Both the position numbers and the translations under genes were made by a program. The notes under the pieces were generated by a model. The model had not been told where the DNA came from. It searched no databases and saw only the letters and a program-made list of their open reading frames with translations. A stretch of 42,524 nt of DNA, from assembly GCA_022843905.1 (NCBI GenBank), contig JALHMT010000047.1, forward strand, positions 1 to 42,524, read 5' to 3'. Every line of letters begins with the position of its first letter. Within the stretch, counting starts at the first letter, position 1. Positions 7,921 to 16,692 of the stretch are shown here, piece after piece. The stretch comes from Rubrivivax sp. (GTDB taxonomy: Bacteria > Pseudomonadota > Gammaproteobacteria > Burkholderiales > Burkholderiaceae_C).

Positions 7921-8720
7921 ATGCACCCCCGCCGATCAATGCCGCCGAACTGCGGGTCCAGGCCACCGGGCTGCGCCTGCACGGCCTGCTGGCCCACTGG
8001 GCCGACGTGATGACCGAACCCGAGGCCGCCTCGCGCGTGGCGCAGTGGCTGGCCTGGGAGACCCAGGAGCGCAGCCGCCGCAGCCTGGAGCGCCGTCTGC
8101 GCGAGGCCCACATCGGCCAGTTCAAGCCGCTGGCCGACTTCGACTGGAGCTGGCCCGAGCAGGTCGATCGCGCCGCAGTGGAAGACCTCATGTCCTTGCA
8201 GTTCCTGGCTGACGCCACCAACGTCGTGCTCGTGGGGCCCAACGGCGTGGGCAAGACGATGTGCGCCTGCAACCTGGGCTACCAGGCGGTACTGGCCGGC
8301 CACACGGTGCTGTTCGTCACTGCCGGGCAGTTGCTCGGCGACCTGGCGGCCCTGGACAGCGACTCGACCCTGCGGCGGCGACTGCGTCACTACGCCGCGC
8401 CTGATCTGCTGCTGATCGACGAAGTCGGCTACCTCTCCTACTCGAACCGCCACGCCGACCTGCTGTTCGAGCTGGTCAGCCGGCGCTACCAACACAAGAG
8501 TACGGTGGTCACGACGAACAAGGCGTTCGCCGAGTGGGGCGAGGTCTTCCCCAACGCCGCCTGCGTGGTCTCGCTGGTCGACCGGCTGATGCACCGCGCC
8601 GAGGTCGTGCGCATCGAGGGCGATTCCTACCGGGCTAAGGAAGCCCAGGAGCGGCTGGCCGCACGCACGCGTCAGCGGGCAGCCAAGGCTGGCACCGCAC
8701 CGCGCAAGGCCAAGCCGTGA
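7917..8720 (+). CDS. istB: IS21-family helper ATPase IstB
   Basis: A 267-residue AAA+ ATPase of the DnaC/IstB type. It has a Walker A GPNGVGKT, a Walker B LLLIDEVGYL, and the family's TTNKAFAEWGEVF segment with VVSLVDRLMHR. IstB helps IstA with target selection during transposition. Its ATG overlaps the istA stop, and its own stop overlaps the GTG of the following small gene, so the three are translationally coupled. The upstream extension of the open frame is out-of-frame istA sequence and is not part of the protein. Confidence 0.92.
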   Translation: MNAPPPINAAELRVQATGLRLHGLLAHWADVMTEPEAASRVAQWLAWETQERSRRSLERRLREAHIGQFKPLADFDWSWPEQVDRAAVEDLMSLQFLADATNVVLVGPNGVGKTMCACNLGYQAVLAGHTVLFVTAGQLLGDLAALDSDSTLRRRLRHYAAPDLLLIDEVGYLSYSNRHADLLFELVSRRYQHKSTVVTTNKAFAEWGEVFPNAACVVSLVDRLMHRAEVVRIEGDSYRAKEAQERLAARTRQRAAKAGTAPRKAKP

Positions 8721-8926
8721 GGCCTCGCCAGGCGTCGGCAGCGCCGCCGTCGTCAGCGCTTCCCGAGCACTGGACGCCCGAGCAGGCGTTGGCGGTCTTC
8801 GAATGCCTTCAGGACCTGCGTGAGCAGTTGTGGGCCCGGTACGGTCCGCAGATCCAGCAGGCTTGGCGGGACCAACTCGTCGCCGAGACGCCGCCGCCAT
8901 CACTGGACCCGAACGAGCCGTTCTAA
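8717..8926 (+). CDS. Small IS21-associated protein
   Basis: 69 residues starting with GTG that overlaps the istB stop (GTGA). The sequence (HWTPEQALAVFECLQDLREQLWARYGPQIQQAWRDQL) predicts two amphipathic helices. It lies within the IS ends. Small ORFs like this follow istB in other beta-proteobacterial IS21 elements as far as I recall, but no function is known to me. Translational coupling to istB argues that it is a real gene. Confidence 0.6.
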   Translation: MRPRQASAAPPSSALPEHWTPEQALAVFECLQDLREQLWARYGPQIQQAWRDQLVAETPPPSLDPNEPF

Positions 8927-8999
8927 CGCCGTCGCCACCCCTACGCCGGGATCCGCAGGGCGCTTGCCGCTGTTCGTTCCCGCTACTGACTCAGCTGCA

Positions 9000-9049
9000 A
9001 AACCGCGTCCTCACCGCCGAATAACAGCGGATCCTGACCGCCGCCAACA
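9000..9049. repeat. IS21 #1 right terminal inverted repeat
   Basis: Read as the complement, it begins TGTTGGCGGCGGTCAG and shares the TTATTCGGCGGTGA block with the left end. It ends at 9049; the LysR frame resumes at once. Confidence 0.8.
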
Positions 9050-9484
9050 CGCATGCTCGCAGTTGCGCGACCGCTGCTTAGTGCCTCACCTGACTACTTG
9101 CGTCGTCGCGGTACGCCGAGCGCACCGATGGATTTGGTTGACCACAACTGCATCGCGTTTACCCGCGCAGGTCGACCCTTTAACACCTGGCGATTCGCCC
9201 TGGACGGCCACTGGACAACGGTGCGGGTAACGGGTGACCGGCTCGTCGATGACGCGTCGCTTGCACGTGAGTGGGCTGTCGCAGGTGCCGGCATCATCCT
9301 GATGACTGAATTGGAGCAGAAGCAACACCTGCTGAGCGGCGCTCTCGTGCCGCTGCTGACCGAATGGAAAACTGAGCCATACCCGCTGTACGCACTATTC
9401 CCCAACGGCCGCTTCTTGCCAAAACGGATTCGTGCGTTCGTGGATTTCATCGCTGAACGCTTCTCGGCTCGCTTGTCAGCGTGA
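9050..9484 (+). pseudogene. LysR-family regulator, C-terminal remnant
   Basis: Right after the IS end the plus frame encodes about 144 residues of a LysR substrate-binding domain: ASPDYLRRRGTPSAPMDLVDHNCI, an NTWRF block, DDASLAREWAVAGAGI and the closing segment NGRFLPKRIRAFVDFIAERF. The helix-turn-helix half is missing and is not found on the other side of the IS. It is therefore a decapitated regulator gene. The listed ATG at 9053 is unlikely to be a real start. Confidence 0.8.
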
Positions 9485-9613
9485 AGCGTGAGTGAGGCCA
9501 CTGCAAGCATGGCGGCTAGCCTGTTTTGGCGCGTGAAGGAAGACCGGCTTCAGCAACGTGGCGCCGTTCGACTCGGGGTAGCCTTGCCATGCGTGGATCA
9601 GTAGATGCCTGCC
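9485..9613. other. Convergent gap between LysR remnant and glnS
   Basis: A 129-bp gap between two convergent stops. I see no gene and no clear hairpin followed by T residues. Confidence 0.3.
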
Positions 9614-11419
9614 TTACTTGCCCCGGCTGTCTCGCATCCCCGCAGCCCGGTTAAACACAGGCTTGCCATCTTCGGCCGCTTTTTCATCCACCACGAAGTA
9701 CCCGTGCCGCTCGAACTGAAACCCCGCGCCGCCAACTTTCGCGGCAGCCAATGACGGTTCCGCGAACGCCGAACATGTCATCAGGCTTTGTTTGTTCAAC
9801 TCATCCAGCAGTTCTCCGCTGCCCGGCTGTTCCGCGGCAAACAGCCGTTCATACAAGCGAACCTCGACCGGTACCGCATCGGCTATCGCGACCCAGGTGA
9901 TGTTGCCCTTCACCTTTACCGCGTCCGCGCCGGGCGTTCCACTCTTGGTGTCAGGCACCAGCGTGGCCTGCACTTCGAGCAGCTTGCCGCCGGCGTCGCG
10001 CGTGGCGCCAGTGCATGCGATGGTATGGCCATACTTCAGGCGCACCTTGTTGCCTGGGAACAGGCGGAAGAAGCCTTTGGGCTGCACGTCTTCGTAGTCG
10101 GTGCGTTCGATCCACACCTCTCGGCCGATCTTGAAGCGGCGCATTCCGGCTTCGGGGTCGCGCGGGTTCACGGGGGCGGTGCAGTCGTCGAGCAGGGAGT
10201 CACTGCCCATTAGCTCGGCCCAGTCGGTGATGACCAACTTCACTGGGTCGAGCACGACCATCGCACGCGGGGCGGTCGGGTCGAGCGTGTCGCGGAGCGC
10301 CGCTTCAAGGCTCCCGTAGTCGATCCAGCCGCCGGACCTGGTCACACCGCTGCGTTCGCAGAACAGCTTGAGCGCTTCAGGTGTATAGCCCCGACGACGA
10401 AGCCCTGCGAGGGTAGGCATCCGCGGGTCGTCCCAGCCGTCGACATGGCGCTCTTCGACCAACTGGCGCAACTTGCGCTTGCTAGTAATCACGTGCGTCA
10501 CGTTCAGACGCGCGAATTCATACTGGCGTGGATGCGGGCTGGCGATCAGACCGCCTTCTGCCAGCCGATGTAGCAGCCAGTCGTAGAACGGGCGCTGGTC
10601 TTCAAACTCCAGGGTGGCGATCGAATGAGTAATCTGCTCCAGCGCGTCCTCAATCGGATGGGCGTAGGTGTACATCGGGTAGATGCACCACTTGTCGCCG
10701 GTGTTGTGATGCGTGGCGCGGCGAATGCGGTACAGCGCCGGGTCACGCATGTTGATGTTGGGGCTGGCCATGTCGATTCTGGCGCGAAGGATTGCGGCGC
10801 CGTCGTCCAACTTGCCTTCGCGCATCTGGCGAAAGCGCGCCAAGTTCTCGTCGGGGCTGCGGGCGCGGAACGGGCTATCGGTGCCTGGCGTGTTGAAGTC
10901 GCCGCGCGTGCCGCGCATTTCGTCGGGCGTCTGCTCGTCCACGTAGGCCAGGCCGGCGGTGATCAGGTACTCAGCCGCCCGGTACATGAAATCAAAGTAG
11001 TCGCTCGCGAAATATTCGTGCGGCTGCAGCGTGCTGGGCGCGCTCGGGTGATCGGCCAAGTAGGTTTCATAGCCGAGCCACTTGACTGCGTCGCGGATGC
11101 TGTCGACGTATTCCTGCTCCTCCTTCTCAGGGTTGGTGTCGTCGAAGCGCAGGTGGCATACGCCGCCGTATTCTTTCGCCAACTCGAAGTTGAGCCAGAT
11201 GCTCTTGGCGTGGCCGATGTGCAGGTAGCCATTGGGTTCGGGTGGAAAGCGCGTACGCACCCGGGCCGGGTCTTGCATGCCTTGCGCATGGTGTTGCGCA
11301 TCGCCGGGGTTGCCACCCCATTTTCGCGCCGCATAGACGCCTCGCTCGAGGTCGTTTTCGATGACGTGGCGTAGAAAATTACTTGCCTTGCCGGAGTCTT
11401 TGTCGACGGGAGGAGTCAT
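9614..11419 (-). CDS. glnS: Glutaminyl-tRNA synthetase
   Basis: A 601-residue class I synthetase that looks complete. HIGH signature: PEPNGYLHIGH (61-70). The second signature is in TSKRKL (KMSKS variant). The family stretches FDDTNPEKEEQEYVDSI, IDMASPNINMRDPALYRI, DKWCIYPMY and WDDPRMPTLAGLRRRGYTPEA are present, and the beta-barrel anticodon-binding C-terminus follows (about 370-601). It charges tRNA-Gln with glutamine in the cytosol. It lies in an IS-bounded island of oxidative-damage repair genes, divergent to msrA, so it may be a second copy. The ribosome-binding site before ATG 11419 is weak. Identity is sure; whether it is the cell's only glnS cannot be seen here. Confidence 0.95.
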   Translation of the reverse strand: MTPPVDKDSGKASNFLRHVIENDLERGVYAARKWGGNPGDAQHHAQGMQDPARVRTRFPPEPNGYLHIGHAKSIWLNFELAKEYGGVCHLRFDDTNPEKEEQEYVDSIRDAVKWLGYETYLADHPSAPSTLQPHEYFASDYFDFMYRAAEYLITAGLAYVDEQTPDEMRGTRGDFNTPGTDSPFRARSPDENLARFRQMREGKLDDGAAILRARIDMASPNINMRDPALYRIRRATHHNTGDKWCIYPMYTYAHPIEDALEQITHSIATLEFEDQRPFYDWLLHRLAEGGLIASPHPRQYEFARLNVTHVITSKRKLRQLVEERHVDGWDDPRMPTLAGLRRRGYTPEALKLFCERSGVTRSGGWIDYGSLEAALRDTLDPTAPRAMVVLDPVKLVITDWAELMGSDSLLDDCTAPVNPRDPEAGMRRFKIGREVWIERTDYEDVQPKGFFRLFPGNKVRLKYGHTIACTGATRDAGGKLLEVQATLVPDTKSGTPGADAVKVKGNITWVAIADAVPVEVRLYERLFAAEQPGSGELLDELNKQSLMTCSAFAEPSLAAAKVGGAGFQFERHGYFVVDEKAAEDGKPVFNRAAGMRDSRGK

Positions 11420-11737
11420 CTGTTCATTCTAGCGAGCAGCTATGCCGGGAGTACCGTTGGCAACCTCACGCAGGCGAGGTATTCGAGCCCAGCATGGGCT
11501 GCGGAATCGCTGCGCGACAACCCTATGTCCGTGTCGCGAAAGCTTGGACGTTCGGTATACCCATCGAGACGATTTGTAGTCTTGCGGGCAGGCGTGACGC
11601 CCTGATATCAATTGCAATGTGTGTTTCGCTTGCTTCAAGGGGAAGCGTATCGGTGCCACCAATGGCGCGGGGTAGAACAAGCGTAGCCCAGCTTGCGAGC
11701 CCGCTATCCAACAACTCGGGGCGACAAGGACTTGTTC
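11420..11737. promoter_or_regulatory. Divergent glnS / msrA control region
   Basis: A 318-bp gap between divergent starts with no believable gene. It contains an AT-richer patch around 11606-11635 with small palindromes (TGATATCA, ATTGCAAT). AAGGA lies before the msrA ATG. It must hold promoters for both directions, but I could not assign boxes with confidence. Confidence 0.45.
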
Positions 11738-12313
11738 ATGAGTTCGACCGAAACTGCCATCCTGGCTGGGGGTTGCTTCTGGGGCATGCAGGATCTCGTA
11801 CGCAAGCTGCCTGGCGTGACTCGCACACGGGTTGGTTACTGCGGCGGCGACGTGCCCAATGCCACCTATCGCAACCACGGCACCCATGCCGAGGCTCTGG
11901 AGGTCGTGTTCGATCCTGCGCGCACCAGTTTTCGCGAACTTCTGGAGTTCTTCTTCCAGATTCACGACCCGACCATAGAGAAGGGGAAGGGTAACGACCG
12001 CAGGAGTACCTACCGTTCCGGGATTTTTTCCACGACGCATGAACAGCATGGCGTCGCGCTAGAGGTGATCGCGGATGTTGACGCCTCCGGCCTGTGGCCA
12101 GGCAAGGTGGTCACTGAGTTAAAGCCGGCCGGCCCTTTCTGGGAAGCCGAGCCCGAGCATCAGGACTACCTGGTCCGGAATCCGAACGGCTTTACCTGCC
12201 ACTTTCCCCGCGCCAACTGGAAGCTGCCCAAGCGCATGCTGGTGGACGGTGAAGTCGCTACATCGGCTGCCGTTCTACGTATCGAGTCTCCCGCTTACGA
12301 AAGGACTTCATGA
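11738..12313 (+). CDS. msrA: Peptide-methionine (S)-S-oxide reductase MsrA (copy 1)
   Basis: 191 residues. The catalytic GGCFWGM is near the N-terminus (C13), followed by GTHAEALEVVFDP, EFFFQIHDPT and FWEAEPEHQDYL. A candidate resolving cysteine lies in FTCHFPRANWKLPKR. It repairs the S form of methionine sulfoxide in proteins with thioredoxin. About 20 residues at the C-terminus go beyond the second copy at 24592. The start at 11738 has AAGGA at good spacing; the frame upstream to 11693 is not needed. First gene of a plus-strand operon; its stop overlaps the next start (ATGA). Confidence 0.95.
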   Translation: MSSTETAILAGGCFWGMQDLVRKLPGVTRTRVGYCGGDVPNATYRNHGTHAEALEVVFDPARTSFRELLEFFFQIHDPTIEKGKGNDRRSTYRSGIFSTTHEQHGVALEVIADVDASGLWPGKVVTELKPAGPFWEAEPEHQDYLVRNPNGFTCHFPRANWKLPKRMLVDGEVATSAAVLRIESPAYERTS

Positions 12314-12786
12314 AGCGTGACTATGTACCCATCAACGCCCCGGAATTGCGAGTCTCACAGTGGATCGACGCGCAAGGGAAACCGACGGCGCCGCTGACGA
12401 TGGCCGATTTCGGCGATGGCTTCAAGGTGATCTATTGCTTTCAGCACTGGTGCCCAGGCTGCCATAGCCACGGCTTCCCGACGCTCAAGAAATTGGTGCA
12501 AGCGTTGTCTGGTCATGGCTTCGCCTTCGCGGCCGTGCAGACGGTTTTCGAGGGTGCTGAGGTGAATACCTTCGAGCGGCTGCGCGAGAACCAGGAGCGC
12601 TACGGGCTAGCGATTCCGTTCGGACACGACGCTGCGGTGGGTCGCTATTCGAGCCTGATGACCGATTATGAAACTCGGGGCACGCCGTGGTTTATCGTTC
12701 TTGATCCGATGGGCGAAGTCCTGCACAGCGATTTCCACCTCGATGCCGAAGCCTTGATCCGGGCCTTCGGCGGTGACACCATGTGA
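12310..12786 (+). CDS. Thioredoxin-fold redoxin (CPGC), paralog 1
   Basis: 158 residues with a thioredoxin fold. The active-site motif is FQHWCPGCHSHGFP (C48, C51), with a cis-Pro region TRGTPWFIVLDP. There is no signal peptide, so it is cytosolic. It is closely similar to the N-terminal half of the protein at 14387 and to the protein at 20627; all share AVQTVFEGAE-like and PFGHD segments. It overlaps msrA by 4 bp, which suggests it is a reductant for MsrA or repairs related thiol damage. It could also act as a peroxiredoxin-like peroxidase. The exact reaction is not visible. Confidence 0.85.
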   Translation: MKRDYVPINAPELRVSQWIDAQGKPTAPLTMADFGDGFKVIYCFQHWCPGCHSHGFPTLKKLVQALSGHGFAFAAVQTVFEGAEVNTFERLRENQERYGLAIPFGHDAAVGRYSSLMTDYETRGTPWFIVLDPMGEVLHSDFHLDAEALIRAFGGDTM

Positions 12787-12877
12787 TGCTGTGTACCCCT
12801 TGTGCGATGCTTTGGAGCTCGATTTGAAAACCCCGATAAACGGCACGCTGCATGGTGACGAAGCCGACGAGCGCGGC

Positions 12878-14344
12878 ATGCACATGCCGTTCGACAACAG
12901 TTATGCGCGAGATCTCGTGGGTTTTTACGTGCGGTGGAAACCGGCGGGCTCGCCGGCGCCGCGCTTGTTGCAGTTGAATCGAAGCCTGGCCGCGGAACTG
13001 GGCTTGGACCCCGACGAGTTGGCATCCGCTAAAGGTCTTGCGGTGCTGGCCGGAAACGCCGTGCCGGCACTGGCGGAGCCACTGGCCCAGGCTTATTCAG
13101 GGCATCAGTTTGGCGGCTACTCGCCGCAACTCGGCGATGGCCGCGCTCTGCTGCTCGGTGAGTTGATCGACCGCGAGAGTCGCCGCCGTGACGTTGCGCT
13201 CAAGGGCTCGGGGAAGACGCCGTTCTCACGCCGCGGGGACGGCCTTGCTGCGCTCGGTCCGGTGCTCCGCGAATACCTGATGGGCGAGGCTATGCACGTG
13301 CTGGGCATCCCGACCACACGCGCGCTGGCCGCTGTGGCCACCGGTGCGACAGTGCGGCGCGAACGAGTTTTGCCCGGGGGCATCCTCACTCGAGTGGCGG
13401 CAAGCCATTTGCGCGTGGGGACCTTCGAGTTCGTTGCCGCAAAGCGCGATGAGGCACTGTTACGTCGCCTGGCTGACTACGCCATTGCCCGCCACTACCC
13501 GGCGCTGGCTGATGAGCCCGATAGGTACCTGCAACTTCTAAGTAACGTGGTGGATCGTCAGGCCTTGCTTGTGGCGCGCTGGATGGGCGTAGGCTTCATA
13601 CATGGCGTCATGAACACCGACAACATGACGATTTCCGGCGAAACCATCGACTACGGGCCTTGCGCCTTCATGGAGCAATTCGACCCCAACGCCGTATTCA
13701 GTTCGATCGATACCGAAGGCCGCTACGCCTATGGCAACCAACCTGCCATAGCGCAATGGAATCTGGCACGCCTTGCCGAAGCGCTGTCGCCATTGATTGA
13801 TTCCGACAGCACCCGCGCTGCCGAGCGTGGCAACGCTGCGGTACAGGATTTTTCTGAGCGGTTCAGTGTGCATTGGACGGCAGTGTTGCGTGCAAAGCTT
13901 GGTCTGCCGGACTTGCATGCCAGCGATCGGGCGTTTGCCGACGAGTACCTGCAACTGCTGCAAGCGCACCGCATCGACTTCACGCTGGGGTTTCGGCGAT
14001 TGACTGACGCCGCCGTAGGTGGGGATGCGCCGCTTCTCGCGCTGTTCGGCGATGCAGCACCAGCGATGCAGCCCTGGCTGCAACGCTGGCGTCTTCTTGC
14101 ACCGGCGGCGGGCGAGGCCGAACGTGCGACAACCATGCGCCAAGTCAATCCGATCTACATCCCTCGAAATCATCAGGTCGAAGCCGCGCTGACAGCGGCC
14201 GTGGACCACGACGACCTGGCTCCCTTCGAGCGGTTGCTGGCTGTTCTCGAGCGGCCGTTCGAAGAGTTAGAGCCGGACGCCGTTTTTGCCCAGCCTGCAC
14301 CTAGCGAAGAAACGGCACGCTACCGGACGTTTTGCGGTACTTGA
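12878..14344 (+). CDS. selO: SelO/YdiU protein adenylyltransferase (pseudokinase fold)
   Basis: 488 residues. Family landmarks: QAYSGHQFGGYSPQLGDGRALLLGE, DVALKGSGKTPFSRRGDGLA, an active-site region GVMNTDNMTISGETIDYGPCAFM, and the C-terminal RYRTFCGT with a Cys where eukaryotic SelO has selenocysteine. SelO AMPylates proteins and is linked to redox stress (known for the E. coli and yeast proteins). The open frame begins at 12773, inside the redoxin gene; I chose MHMPFDNSYARDL at 12878, which fits the family's N-terminus, and a Met two codons later is equally possible. Third gene of the operon. Confidence 0.93.
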   Translation: MHMPFDNSYARDLVGFYVRWKPAGSPAPRLLQLNRSLAAELGLDPDELASAKGLAVLAGNAVPALAEPLAQAYSGHQFGGYSPQLGDGRALLLGELIDRESRRRDVALKGSGKTPFSRRGDGLAALGPVLREYLMGEAMHVLGIPTTRALAAVATGATVRRERVLPGGILTRVAASHLRVGTFEFVAAKRDEALLRRLADYAIARHYPALADEPDRYLQLLSNVVDRQALLVARWMGVGFIHGVMNTDNMTISGETIDYGPCAFMEQFDPNAVFSSIDTEGRYAYGNQPAIAQWNLARLAEALSPLIDSDSTRAAERGNAAVQDFSERFSVHWTAVLRAKLGLPDLHASDRAFADEYLQLLQAHRIDFTLGFRRLTDAAVGGDAPLLALFGDAAPAMQPWLQRWRLLAPAAGEAERATTMRQVNPIYIPRNHQVEAALTAAVDHDDLAPFERLLAVLERPFEELEPDAVFAQPAPSEETARYRTFCGT

Positions 14345-14386
14345 CGGCCCGGTCAGCACCTAAGTAGTTCACTGCGAAAGACCTCG

Positions 14387-15361
14387 ATGCAACAGAACGA
14401 CGCACAACTCCCCGGCATCATCAACCAGCCTGCTCCCGACCTGGGCGTGACGCATTGGATCAATGCCGCAGGTGAACCGATGCAGGGGTATGGCCTGGAA
14501 CAGATGCCCGGCGTCTACAAAGTGATCTTCTGCTTTCAGGACGCCTGTCCCGGCTGCCACATCACCGGTTTTCCCGCGCTCGCGAAGCTGGTCGAAGCCT
14601 TTAAAGGTTCACGGCTGGTCAGCTTTGCTGCTGTGCAGACGGTGTTCGAGGACTTCGAAGCCAACACCTTCGACCGCGCGGCGGCGAACCAGCTCAAGTA
14701 CGTTCTTCCAATTCCCTTCGGCCACGATGCCGGCCAAGGTCGCGAGGGTGCTGGTTCCGTGCTGATGGAACGCTACCGCAACGGTGGTACGCCATGGTTC
14801 ATCGTCATCGATCCCGAAGGAACGGTGATTTACAACCACTTCAGTGTTGATGCGGAAAGACTGATCGCTCAGCTCAAGCGCCCCGCGCCTGGAGTGCCCC
14901 AACCTGCGCCCGATGCCAACACACTTACGTGGCGTGGCGTGATGGCGCTTACGCGCGAAGGCAATCCAGCGCCGCCGCGGCGTCTGGAACTCGATGCTGC
15001 GCAATGGCACGAGCGGCTCACCGCCGAGCAATTCCGCGTCACCCGCGAACAAGGTACCGAACGTGCCCACAGCTCAGCGATGTGCGCGCTGTTCGAGCCC
15101 GGTCGCTATGGCTGCGTTTGCTGTGGCACCGAGTTGTTTGACGCCTCTAGCAAGTTTGCCAGCAAGAGCGGTTGGCCCAGCTTCACTCAGGCTCTGGCCC
15201 CCGGACTAGTGGCTTACCACGACGATTCAAGTCACGGCATGACTCGGGTGGAGACCACCTGCAATGTCTGCGACGCGCACCTAGGCCACGTCTTTCCCGA
15301 TGGGCCGGCACCAAGTGGCCTGCGCTATTGCATGAATGCTATAGCGTTGGTCAAGACGTGA
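14387..15361 (+). CDS. Redoxin-MsrB fusion protein
   Basis: 324 residues with two domains. Residues 1-165 form a thioredoxin-like redoxin with CPGC (C54, C57), a paralog of the proteins at 12310 and 20627. After a Pro-rich linker, residues about 185-324 are MsrB (methionine (R)-sulfoxide reductase): zinc ligands C243/C246 and C292/C295, and catalytic C315 in GLRYCMNA. The resolving-Cys position in SKSGWPSF is a Ser, so recycling may come from the fused redoxin. The fusion itself argues that these redoxins serve Msr enzymes. It starts 42 bp after selO, in the same operon. Confidence 0.92.
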   Translation: MQQNDAQLPGIINQPAPDLGVTHWINAAGEPMQGYGLEQMPGVYKVIFCFQDACPGCHITGFPALAKLVEAFKGSRLVSFAAVQTVFEDFEANTFDRAAANQLKYVLPIPFGHDAGQGREGAGSVLMERYRNGGTPWFIVIDPEGTVIYNHFSVDAERLIAQLKRPAPGVPQPAPDANTLTWRGVMALTREGNPAPPRRLELDAAQWHERLTAEQFRVTREQGTERAHSSAMCALFEPGRYGCVCCGTELFDASSKFASKSGWPSFTQALAPGLVAYHDDSSHGMTRVETTCNVCDAHLGHVFPDGPAPSGLRYCMNAIALVKT

Positions 15362-15404
15362 TGCTGACAGCACCAACGAGGCTGCGCCGCAACGCAGCAC
15401 AGTC

Positions 15405-16631
15405 ATGACAAGCATTCGTGTCGAGTTCGCGGGCGCCGAGCAGACCACACTGGCCGGTGTGCTGGAGTTGCCAGAAGATGGCGCGCCACAGGCCTATGCC
15501 GTGTTTGCGCATTGCTTTACTTGCAGCAAGAATTCGATAGCGGCCGCCCGGATCAGTCGAGCGCTCGCCTCGCAAGGCATCGCCACACTGCGATTCGACT
15601 TCACCGGGCTGGGTGATAGTGCGGGCGAATTCGGCAGCGCGGGGTTCGTGTCCAACGTGGCCGATTTGGTGGCCGCCGCGCAGTGGATGGAGGCCACTCA
15701 CGGGGCACCGAGTCTGCTGGTCGGTCATAGCCTTGGAGGAACGGCGGCGTTGATGGCAGCGCCGGAACTCGAGCACGTCAAGGCGGTCTGCACGATCGGC
15801 TCACCGGCATCGGCCAGCCACGTGCTCCAGCACTTTGGGCGCAGTCAGATTGACGGGCAGGGCGATGTACAAGTGACCTTGGGTGGTCGCCAGTTTGCAC
15901 TCAAGCCATCGTTCGTCGAGGAACTGGGACGCCTGACCGACACCAGCATCTCGCGCCAGCTACGACGGGCATTGCTGGTCATGCATGCCCCGCAAGACGA
16001 GGTGGTCGGCATCGGTCAGGCGCATCTGCTGTTTACCGCGGCTCTGCACCCCAAGAGCTTCGTCAGTCTCGATGATGCGGACCACCTGATTACGCGAGCG
16101 GCCGATGCGACCTACGTAGCCGACACCATTGCCACCTGGGCGCGTCGATACCTGCCACCGGCCAACACCGCAACCGGCGGCGCTTCCTCTGCTCTGCGTG
16201 AGGGTGAGGTATGGATAGGTGAGCACGACCATGCGTTCTGGCGTGAGATGCAGGCGGGCGGCCACCACATCGACGCAGACGAGCCCCGAGCCGTGGGAGG
16301 TGGTGATCACGGTCCGACCCCGTATGACCTGCTCTTGATGTCGCTAGGCGCTTGCACATCGATGACACTCCGCCTATATGCCAACCGCAAGGGCTATGCC
16401 CTCGAAGACGTACAGGTTCGGTTGCGGCACGAGCGGCTGCACGCACAGGATTGCGCGGAATGCGATGGCAAGGAAGGCAAGGTCGAGCGCATCACGCGCG
16501 AGCTCTTCGTACGCGGCTCGTTGAGCGAAGAGCAGCGGGCTGATCTGCTCCGCATCGCTGACCGCTGCCCCGTGCACCGCACACTGGAGGGAACGCCTGT
16601 CATCGTCACCCAGCTCATGCGCGACCAATGA
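15405..16631 (+). CDS. Alpha/beta hydrolase-OsmC fusion
   Basis: 408 residues. The N-terminal alpha/beta hydrolase (about 1-255) has the nucleophile elbow GHSLGG (107-112, S109), an Asp in HAPQDEVVG and a His in DDADHLIT. The C-terminal domain (about 265-408) is OsmC/Ohr-like, with cysteines in LGACTSMTL and DRCPVHRTLEG, the pair that reduces organic hydroperoxides. This fused architecture is known in proteobacteria. It is the last gene of the plus-strand msrA-redoxin-selO-redoxin/msrB operon, which suits a peroxide-detoxifying role. The substrate of the hydrolase domain is unknown. Confidence 0.92.
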   Translation: MTSIRVEFAGAEQTTLAGVLELPEDGAPQAYAVFAHCFTCSKNSIAAARISRALASQGIATLRFDFTGLGDSAGEFGSAGFVSNVADLVAAAQWMEATHGAPSLLVGHSLGGTAALMAAPELEHVKAVCTIGSPASASHVLQHFGRSQIDGQGDVQVTLGGRQFALKPSFVEELGRLTDTSISRQLRRALLVMHAPQDEVVGIGQAHLLFTAALHPKSFVSLDDADHLITRAADATYVADTIATWARRYLPPANTATGGASSALREGEVWIGEHDHAFWREMQAGGHHIDADEPRAVGGGDHGPTPYDLLLMSLGACTSMTLRLYANRKGYALEDVQVRLRHERLHAQDCAECDGKEGKVERITRELFVRGSLSEEQRADLLRIADRCPVHRTLEGTPVIVTQLMRDQ

Positions 16632-16692
16632 GCCAACTCTCTCAGTAGAGGGATGAGACCAGCGGTGCCATCTTGTGCACTTTTGGTCGGGT
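16632..16692. other. Convergent gap before argS
   Basis: 61 bp between the OsmC-fusion stop and the argS stop. A weak CTCT/AGAG stem near 16640-16655 could help termination, but I do not see a T-tract. Confidence 0.25.

Larger units (their letters stand above)
5466..9049 (+). mobile_element. IS21-family insertion sequence with two extra genes
   Basis: Both ends begin TGT and are related inverted repeats: the left reads TGTGAACGGCTATCAG and the complement of the right reads TGTTGGCGGCGGTCAG. Both continue into a shared TTATTCGGCGGTGA. Inside are a zinc-ribbon gene, istA, istB and a fourth small gene, all on the plus strand and partly overlapping. At about 3.58 kb it is longer than a usual IS21 element (about 2-2.5 kb). 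No target duplication is visible: the left flank ends CCCTTG and the right flank begins CGCATG. Both flanks are broken genes, which suggests a deletion or recombination after insertion. Confidence 0.85.

Noticed and set aside
6262..7926. 554-codon minus-strand ORF opposite istA
   Set aside because: High-GC shadow of istA: no family motifs and repetitive Ala/Arg/His composition. The plus strand has a clear transposase.
10625..11374. 249-codon plus-strand ORF opposite glnS
   Set aside because: Shadow of the synthetase; no independent evidence.
15405..16631. Hydrolase-OsmC fusion as a novel architecture
   Set aside because: This two-domain protein is known in many proteobacteria.
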